49,918 bases of DNA from NCBI RefSeq assembly GCF_900109075.1, contig NZ_FNYS01000025.1:1-49918 (forward strand), read 5' to 3'. The translations under genes and the position numbers were made by a program. The notes beneath the pieces are model-generated. The model searched no databases. It was given only the letters and a program-made list of their open reading frames with translations, and was not told where the DNA came from. This DNA comes from Myroides marinus. Lineage in GTDB: Bacteria > Bacteroidota > Bacteroidia > Flavobacteriales > Flavobacteriaceae. Numbering within the stretch: position 1 is the first letter of the stretch; each line of letters starts with the position of its first letter. Of this stretch, positions 44,994 through 49,918 are shown piece by piece.

Positions 44994-47048
44994 TTATAAA
45001 TCCATAATTATTTTAAAAAGAATCTTTGTTCCCTTAGTTTTTTTACTACTTACAATTAGTTTTGAATTCATTAATTTCACTCTACTTTCAATACTACTAA
45101 GTCCTAGTCCTTTACCTCTAATGGTTGTGTTTAACCCCACTCCATTATCCTGTACTATTACTCTAAAACTATATTGGTTTATAAACATAAAAGAAACTTT
45201 ACACACAGTTGCCTTAGCATGTTTATGTACATTTTGCAAGCACTCTTGTATAATTCTATAAATATGTATCTTATACTTTATATCTATATTATCAAAAGAT
45301 ATATTTTCATCCATAAATAAAGAAAACTTTACTTTTTGATTTCTGTTTTGTATCTCAATTAAATCTTCTAGTAATTGATCAAATTCTTTAATTTTAAACT
45401 CATTATCTTTTATCAAAGTATGAGAAACATCTCTTATCTGCTCCTCTATTTTTTTAATTTCATTAATTAATGAGTCTTGATGTTCTACATAAGATTTCTG
45501 ATCTAATTGCATCAATAAAAAACGAGTCATAAACAACCGGTTTAACACTCCATCATGTAATTCCTTAGCCATTTGAGTTCGCTCTAAAATACGGACCTGA
45601 GATAATTCGTTTTGAATATTTAAAATAGAGTCATAGTATTTATGAGTATCTTTTTCAAATAGTTTAATTAAAGACATTTCTTTCACCTTTTGCCTAAATA
45701 GAATAATAAAAAAAATAATAATTGCTAAAGTAAAAACACCTATTGCTATTTTTATTACTAGCCTTTTTTGTTTTTGTAACTGCTTATTTGTCTTTAATAA
45801 ATCATCTGATTCAAAACTCATACGAGTAAACATATTTTTAGCAGCAATATTCTCATTTTGAATCAAATGATTTAGTTCTAAATACCGATTTAAATTATCT
45901 TGATTATTGTTTTTGTAAAATGCTAATAAAACAAGTAGTGCATCTCTTTCTATAGCTAAATCTTTATTTTCTTTAGCGTAAGAGATAACTTCTTGCACTA
46001 GATTTAAAGCACTAGGCTCTTTATGAACTAGAAAATAATATTTGGCCAATAAAGTCTTAGCACTATAATAATCATGTAAATTATTGTATTTAAGCTGTAC
46101 ATCAATGTTTTCTTTCAGACTTTTCTCAACTTGATCATACTGTTTAAGTTCTATATTCACCTCCGCTAAAAACAACAACAATTTGGACAATAATATTGGA
46201 TCGTATTCTGACTTATTTTTAGTAAAATTTTGCTTAATTGTCTCTATAATAAGCTCTTTTGATTTTATATATTTCTTTTGTTTAAGGTAAATATCAGCTA
46301 TAGTAGTATATACACTTATCTTATTTAACCTTAAGATATCATCTATATAAAATTTTTTTATCTCAGGGTCTTCTAAATATTTTAAACAACGATCTGCCTC
46401 CACTAGTGCTTCTTCAAACTGTTCCAAACCTTTTAAGGCATCAGTTAAACAAAGACTTTCAGTATATTTTAATCGAAGGCTTTTTTGATCTCTATTTAAT
46501 GCCATCGATTTGATAATCTGAGCTTCTCCTTCTGTATAAATTTTATCATTTAAAAGTAAGACGGCCTTAAATACATAGACATCTTGTAATACTATAGAAT
46601 CCTTAATAGAACTTAATAAAAACTCAGATTTTGTCAAATAATAATAAGTACTATCCTTCTGAAATGTTTTATTAAACATATTAGCCAACAAATAATTAGC
46701 ATAGCCCTCATCTCTAATATCTTTTGATTTCTTAGATCCAATAAGTAACTCATCAATATACTTTCTATTATCATTCACATAGAATATATAATTTATCAAT
46801 ACATCTCTTTGTTGCTTTGTATTAGCCACTGATAACAAGAGTCTACCTACAGAATCTGCCTCTTTCTTAGTTTTTTCTGTAATATTTACTCGGTTATAAT
46901 TTCTAGTATATTTTTTTAAATCTTTTAATAATCCCTGGTCTTTATTTTCACTAGCCTTACTACATCCATTTAAAAAACCACATAGACAAAAAAATACAAG
47001 TATAAATCTCAATTTTACCAACATTACACTATTAATTAATTTTTTCAT
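44994..47048 (-). CDS. TPR-containing sensor histidine kinase, lipoprotein type
   Basis: The start at 47048 (MKKLINSVMLVKLRF) gives a lipoprotein-like signal ending FLNGC. Residues 30-410 are TPR repeats (periplasmic sensor), a membrane helix follows at about 430-450 (VIKIAIGVFTLAIIIFFIIL), then a coiled coil, the HisKA_3 histidine in MAKELHDGVLNRLF and an HATPase domain with RIIQECLQNVHKHA, DNGVGL and KGLGLSSIESRV. Such Bacteroidetes kinases usually pair with a LuxR-type regulator; none is adjacent, so it is an orphan here. A paralogue without kinase lies downstream. Confidence 0.9.
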   Translation of the reverse strand: MKKLINSVMLVKLRFILVFFCLCGFLNGCSKASENKDQGLLKDLKKYTRNYNRVNITEKTKKEADSVGRLLLSVANTKQQRDVLINYIFYVNDNRKYIDELLIGSKKSKDIRDEGYANYLLANMFNKTFQKDSTYYYLTKSEFLLSSIKDSIVLQDVYVFKAVLLLNDKIYTEGEAQIIKSMALNRDQKSLRLKYTESLCLTDALKGLEQFEEALVEADRCLKYLEDPEIKKFYIDDILRLNKISVYTTIADIYLKQKKYIKSKELIIETIKQNFTKNKSEYDPILLSKLLLFLAEVNIELKQYDQVEKSLKENIDVQLKYNNLHDYYSAKTLLAKYYFLVHKEPSALNLVQEVISYAKENKDLAIERDALLVLLAFYKNNNQDNLNRYLELNHLIQNENIAAKNMFTRMSFESDDLLKTNKQLQKQKRLVIKIAIGVFTLAIIIFFIILFRQKVKEMSLIKLFEKDTHKYYDSILNIQNELSQVRILERTQMAKELHDGVLNRLFMTRFLLMQLDQKSYVEHQDSLINEIKKIEEQIRDVSHTLIKDNEFKIKEFDQLLEDLIEIQNRNQKVKFSLFMDENISFDNIDIKYKIHIYRIIQECLQNVHKHAKATVCKVSFMFINQYSFRVIVQDNGVGLNTTIRGKGLGLSSIESRVKLMNSKLIVSSKKTKGTKILFKIIMDL

Positions 47049-47066
47049 AAAAACAAACAAATATAG

Positions 47067-47222
47067 TTCATAATTCACATAATACACCACTATATTACCC
47101 CAATAGCTTTGATATTTTATGATCTAATAAATAATCTATGTTTTTTAAATCAACTAGGGACTGGTGGTGGTAATGGATCAGGACCTGGAGGTGAATCAGA
47201 ACCAGGTTTTGAAAAACCTGAG
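47067..47222 (+). other. Possible small protein end, Gly-rich, before a terminator
   Basis: A plus-strand frame open from 47067 ends with LNQLGTGGGNGSGPGGESEP then GFEKPE and a stop at 47220-47222, five bases ahead of a strong terminator. It lacks an ATG; TTG at 47109 is a possible start. Another frame at 47138-47173 would give the 11-residue MFFKSTRDWWW. A TAGCTTTG box lies at 47104-47111 without a -33 partner. It could be a small Gly-rich peptide gene or the relic of a larger one. Confidence 0.35.
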
Positions 47223-47226
47223 TAAT

Positions 47227-47266
47227 AAAAAAGGACTGTCTTTTTATTTAAAGGCAGTCCTTTTTT
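47227..47266. terminator. Bidirectional terminator
   Basis: AAAAAAGGACTG/CAGTCCTTTTTT (47227-47238 with 47255-47266), 12 bp with a 16-base loop. It ends the plus-strand small transcript and the minus-strand TSUP fusion gene, which stops at 47287. Confidence 0.85.
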
Positions 47267-47286
47267 ATTTCTTGAAGTGATATTCA

Positions 47287-48732
47287 CTAAATAAATTTTA
47301 TTATTATTCTTAAACTAGCTATAAAGACTAGTATTCCAACAAACACATAAGAAAGTCTCTTGGGAAGTCTTCCGGCTAATTTAGCCCCTAATGGAGCTGC
47401 TATTACACCTCCTAAGGCTAGGCCTAAGAATATATACCAGTAACCAAAACCTAATTTAGAAAAGAAAACCATAGAGGCAGCGAAGGTCACAAAAAACTCT
47501 GCCAAAGAAACCGTTCCCACAACATACCTAGTAGGTCTTCCTTTAGTTAGCAAGGTTGATGTAACAATAGGTCCCCAACCACCACCGCCAAAGGCGTCAA
47601 AAAAACCTCCTGATAATCCAAGGATTCCAACATACTTAATCTTCTTCTTAACAATGTTTGAGCGCAAAGCCAAAGCAATTAAGCGTATGGCTATAATCAT
47701 TAAATAAAGCGCCACAAATGGATAGGCAATATACTCATATTCACTTCCTATATAAATAACAAATAAAGAACCTAACACAGCTCCTACTACCCCTGGTACA
47801 CTAAGCCAAAAAAGAAGTTTTTTATTTACATTTTTAAACCTGTAATGAGTATAACCTGAGACAGCACTTGAGAACATCTCAGCGGTATGAATACTACCTG
47901 ATATAGCCGGTAGACTAACCCCCATGGCCATCATAGCTGAGGCTGAAGTCATGCCATAACCAAGGCCTAGGGCTCCATCAACTATTTGAGCTATAAAACC
48001 TATTATAAGTACATAGTAAAACTCCGAAGGTAAATAAGAAAATACCCCAGTTAACTCAGACACAGAAAAATAACCAGAGGCTATATATCCCAATAAGAAA
48101 AATAAAACCAAACCAGGTATATAAAGCATCTTAAAGGCTAAAAAACTTTTGTTTTCTTTGGGTTCTACCAAGACAGAAGTAACCTTGTTTAACTGCTCAA
48201 CTCTGTGGTTTAATCCCTTTTTTAAACCAGATCGAAACAGGTTTAAATTATCTATACTCTGACTTATATTCTCAGGAATTTCTTTTTCTAAATACTCTCT
48301 TAATCGGCGAGCCAAAACAGGTGATTTACCATTTGTTGAAATAGCTATTTTAAGCTGGCCTTTATTTACTATCGATCCAAGATAAAAATCACATAAATCA
48401 GGCTGATCCGCGGCATTAACAAGAAGTTTTTTAGTATTGGCTAGTTGTTTTATTTGTTGATTTAAAAAAGAATTATTCGTGGCTATAACAACAAGATCTT
48501 TGCCATCAAGATCTGTTTCATTAAATTCTCTCTCTGTAAGTTTAAGGTTTGAATATTGCTTTATTAGAGTTTTAAATTCATCTTTAAACTCACTTGATAC
48601 CACAGTTATTTTGGCTAGATGATTTTGTTTTAAAAGAGTCTTTGTCTTTTCTAATCCAACATTTCCACCACCTATTATAAGAAAGTTTAAATGATGAGTC
48701 TTTAAAAAAATCGGAAACAAGGTGTTTTCCAT
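47287..48732 (-). CDS. Siroheme synthase (precorrin-2 dehydrogenase) - TSUP sulfite exporter fusion
   Basis: A 481-residue two-domain protein. Residues 1-200 are a CysG N-terminal-like module that oxidises precorrin-2 and inserts iron: FLIIGGGNVGLEKTKTLL (NAD site), DLVVIATNNSFLN, then ISTNGKSPVLARRLREYLE. Residues 205-481 are a TauE/SafE (TSUP) membrane domain with about eight helices, including the duplicated motif QIVDGALGLGYGMTSA and SGGFFDAFGGGGWGPIVTS. The fusion joins siroheme supply for sulfite reductase with transport of sulfite, sulfate or an organosulfonate. It lies on the same strand 288 bases after the sulfite reductase gene. Confidence 0.92.
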   Translation of the reverse strand: MENTLFPIFLKTHHLNFLIIGGGNVGLEKTKTLLKQNHLAKITVVSSEFKDEFKTLIKQYSNLKLTEREFNETDLDGKDLVVIATNNSFLNQQIKQLANTKKLLVNAADQPDLCDFYLGSIVNKGQLKIAISTNGKSPVLARRLREYLEKEIPENISQSIDNLNLFRSGLKKGLNHRVEQLNKVTSVLVEPKENKSFLAFKMLYIPGLVLFFLLGYIASGYFSVSELTGVFSYLPSEFYYVLIIGFIAQIVDGALGLGYGMTSASAMMAMGVSLPAISGSIHTAEMFSSAVSGYTHYRFKNVNKKLLFWLSVPGVVGAVLGSLFVIYIGSEYEYIAYPFVALYLMIIAIRLIALALRSNIVKKKIKYVGILGLSGGFFDAFGGGGWGPIVTSTLLTKGRPTRYVVGTVSLAEFFVTFAASMVFFSKLGFGYWYIFLGLALGGVIAAPLGAKLAGRLPKRLSYVFVGILVFIASLRIIIKFI

Positions 48733-48866
48733 AATACACTGTTTTACAATTGGTTATTCTTTATTTTTGTATTTAAAAGCCTTAAAAAAAGAAAAAACTT
48801 CCCCTGGATCAGATCCTTTTAAGGTGGAGCTAATCTATAATTAAGGCTTTATAAAGTTTTCTATTT

Positions 48867-48902
48867 TAAAAAGTTACTTGTTGCTTATGGGGTTAAGTAA
48901 CT
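48867..48902 (-). terminator. Terminator of the sulfite reductase gene
   Basis: AGTTACTT/AAGTAACT (48872-48879 with 48895-48902), followed on the minus strand by TTTTTAAAATAG. The rest of 48733-49020 shows no gene. Confidence 0.65.
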
Positions 48903-49020
48903 AGACTAATTTTAATATATAGTAGAGTAATATAAAAGACAACAGACTCTCATAATAATTATAGTTTTTAATATTGCTATTAAGCTTAAAGAGGTATCTC
49001 TACCTAAGTCAAGACAAGGT

Positions 49021-49590
49021 CTAGTTAAAGAATTTTCTAAAACTAAAATCACCAAATGTTTCATGATCAAGAGCTTCTTTTTTGTAAAGTCCAAATAAAT
49101 AATCTAGTTCTTGCAATATTTCAGGCTCTTTAATCTTAGATTTATAAATCTGATTTAACCTAGTTCCATATCTATCAGCTCCAAGCATTAAATTATACTC
49201 TTCAGGGGCAGTGCCCACAAAACCAATCTCTGCTAAATAAGATCTACCACAACCATTAGGACACCCTGTCATACGAATACTAATATCTTCTTGGTCTATT
49301 TTATGCTTTACAAGTAAAGGTTCAATCTTGGTAATTAACTCGGGTAAATACCTTTGAGCCTCTGCAAGGGCTAAAGGACATGTTGGCAAGGCCACACATG
49401 ACATAGAGCTTTGTCTTAAATTACTAATATTTTGCCCTATATTGTATTGGGTTAATAATTTCTCTACTTGCCATTTATCCTCTAAGGCTATCTCTCCTAG
49501 AATAAGGTTTTGATTACAAGTGAACTTAAAATCAGATAAACCTAGTTTTGACAGATTAAAAAGAAACTCTTTCTGATTTTTACTTACCAC
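49021..49590 (-). pseudogene. cysI: Sulfite reductase hemoprotein, C-terminal part, cut by IS66
   Basis: The remaining 189 codons hold the siroheme/4Fe-4S ligands C65-x5-C71 (CVALPTC) and C110-x3-C114 (TGCPNGCGRSY), as in NADPH or ferredoxin-type assimilatory sulfite reductases. About two thirds of the gene, including the N-terminal half-domain, is missing. The frame opens at a GTG exactly where the insertion sequence begins, so this is an interruption and not a native start. Assimilation of sulfate through this enzyme should be lost unless another copy exists. The downstream siroheme synthase-TSUP gene would also be separated from its original promoter if they were cotranscribed. Confidence 0.85.
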
Positions 49591-49918
49591 GTATGCACCC
49601 GAGCAAGTGCATGTTTCATAATATAATGTAAGGAAGTAAGTTTGCTTTAAATAATAAAGAGATGAGCAAACAAGAAATTATGTACTCTCATGTAGAGGAT
49701 TGGCAAGCAAGTGGATTGACACAATCAAAGTATTGTGAAAGTGTTGGAATTAAGCTAGCGACATTTAGTTATTGGGTAGTAAAGTTTAAGGGTGAAACAG
49801 AGCAAGAAGGCTCAAGTAACTTTATAGCAATAAGTAAAACATCAAAAACAGATGGTAAACAATACGAGATTGTCTATCCTAATGGAGTGAAGTTACGTTT
49901 AGAAACGAAAGACCTAAG
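49591..49918 (+). mobile_element. IS66-family insertion sequence, left end (continues off window)
   Basis: The sulfite reductase frame ends at 49590 and the new sequence starts GTATGCACCCGAGCAAGTGC, the probable terminal inverted repeat. A short accessory gene follows after 71 bases, the order expected of IS66 elements. The right end, the target duplication and the transposase lie outside the window. Confidence 0.75.
49662..49918 (+). CDS. tnpA: IS66 accessory protein TnpA (partial)
   Basis: The first 85 codons are present. MSKQEIMYSHVEDWQASGLT, then QSKYCESVGIKLATFSYWVV form the HTH of the small IS66 TnpA protein (W-x-x-S-G-x-S-x-x-x-F/Y-C). The following segment ends in NGVKLRLET, the usual C-terminal part, so nearly the whole protein is in view. 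It helps transposition of the IS66 transposase; exact function is not established. Confidence 0.85.
   Translation, partial: MSKQEIMYSHVEDWQASGLTQSKYCESVGIKLATFSYWVVKFKGETEQEGSSNFIAISKTSKTDGKQYEIVYPNGVKLRLETKDL

Noticed and set aside
47138..47173. Tryptophan-type attenuator leader peptide (MFFKSTRDWWW)
   Set aside because: Three Trp codons before a stop are suggestive, but the next plus-strand sequence is a terminator with no biosynthetic gene after it; the gene beyond is on the opposite strand.
48912..49094. Minus-strand frame at the end of the sulfite reductase gene
   Set aside because: Out of frame with cysI and without a domain; it overlaps the cysI 3' end.

Overview
The window is low-GC DNA from a member of the Bacteroidota, most likely Flavobacteriaceae. 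The support is a SusC/SusD pair, TANFOR-type and RteC-type proteins, MobA/MobB/MobC of the Bacteroides type, Bacteroidetes promoters (TTTG, about 20 bases, TAnnTTTG), and the general absence of Shine-Dalgarno sequences. Myroides or a close relative is possible but not proven.

Layout. (1) 1-3.9 kb: minus-strand polysaccharide operon with a partial dTDP-glucose dehydratase, a UDP-uronate-type epimerase and two nucleotide-sugar dehydrogenases. (2) 4.2-5.3 kb: Ig-like (BIG2) surface lipoprotein. (3) 5.5-31.7 kb: a mobilizable, CTnDOT-related island. Its transfer genes are mobC (plus strand) and mobA-mobB (minus strand). An excision-type operon holds a small HTH protein, a DUF4099/DUF3945-like protein and a topoisomerase-III-like protein that has lost its catalytic TOPRIM residues. 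An rteC homologue lies at the far end. No integrase and no mating-pore genes are visible. One cargo block is AraC regulator - MFS transporter - amidinotransferase. The other is SusC - SusD - S9 peptidase, then a four-cysteine DUF6520-type secreted protein with a MauE/DoxX-like redox membrane protein, then a small protein - membrane protein - histidine kinase - response regulator operon. (4) 31.8-42 kb: a decay zone with IS4, TANFOR, ADP-ribosyltransferase and GNAT remnants, a three-copy degenerate repeat, and a few intact genes (YhcG-like nuclease, M15 peptidase, lipoproteins). (5) 42-47 kb: MerR-controlled NTF2/isochorismatase pair and two TPR signalling lipoproteins, one with and one without a kinase. 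(6) 47.3-49.9 kb: sulfate-assimilation genes (siroheme synthase-TSUP fusion, 3' part of sulfite reductase) cut by an IS66-family element.

The most unusual object is the stretch 17,340-18,770. It has no gene, begins with a near-perfect Bacteroidetes promoter embedded in a 12-bp inverted repeat beside an XRE regulator gene, and is packed with long hairpins. Intrinsic terminators lie at 17,699 and 18,769, with a weaker one near 18,196. I read it as one or more large structured non-coding RNAs of no class I recognise, placed directly upstream of susC. A second notable signal is a perfect palindrome, TACGTAT-N2-ATACGTA. It occurs upstream of the MauE/DUF6520 operon and again (with a degenerate tandem copy) upstream of the two-component operon, which ties these into one probable regulon.

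Working model (inference): the island carries a peptide or small-protein secretion, oxidation, sensing and re-uptake circuit. Its two-component system and a possible RNA regulator control an exported cysteine-rich protein and a SusCD-peptidase importer.
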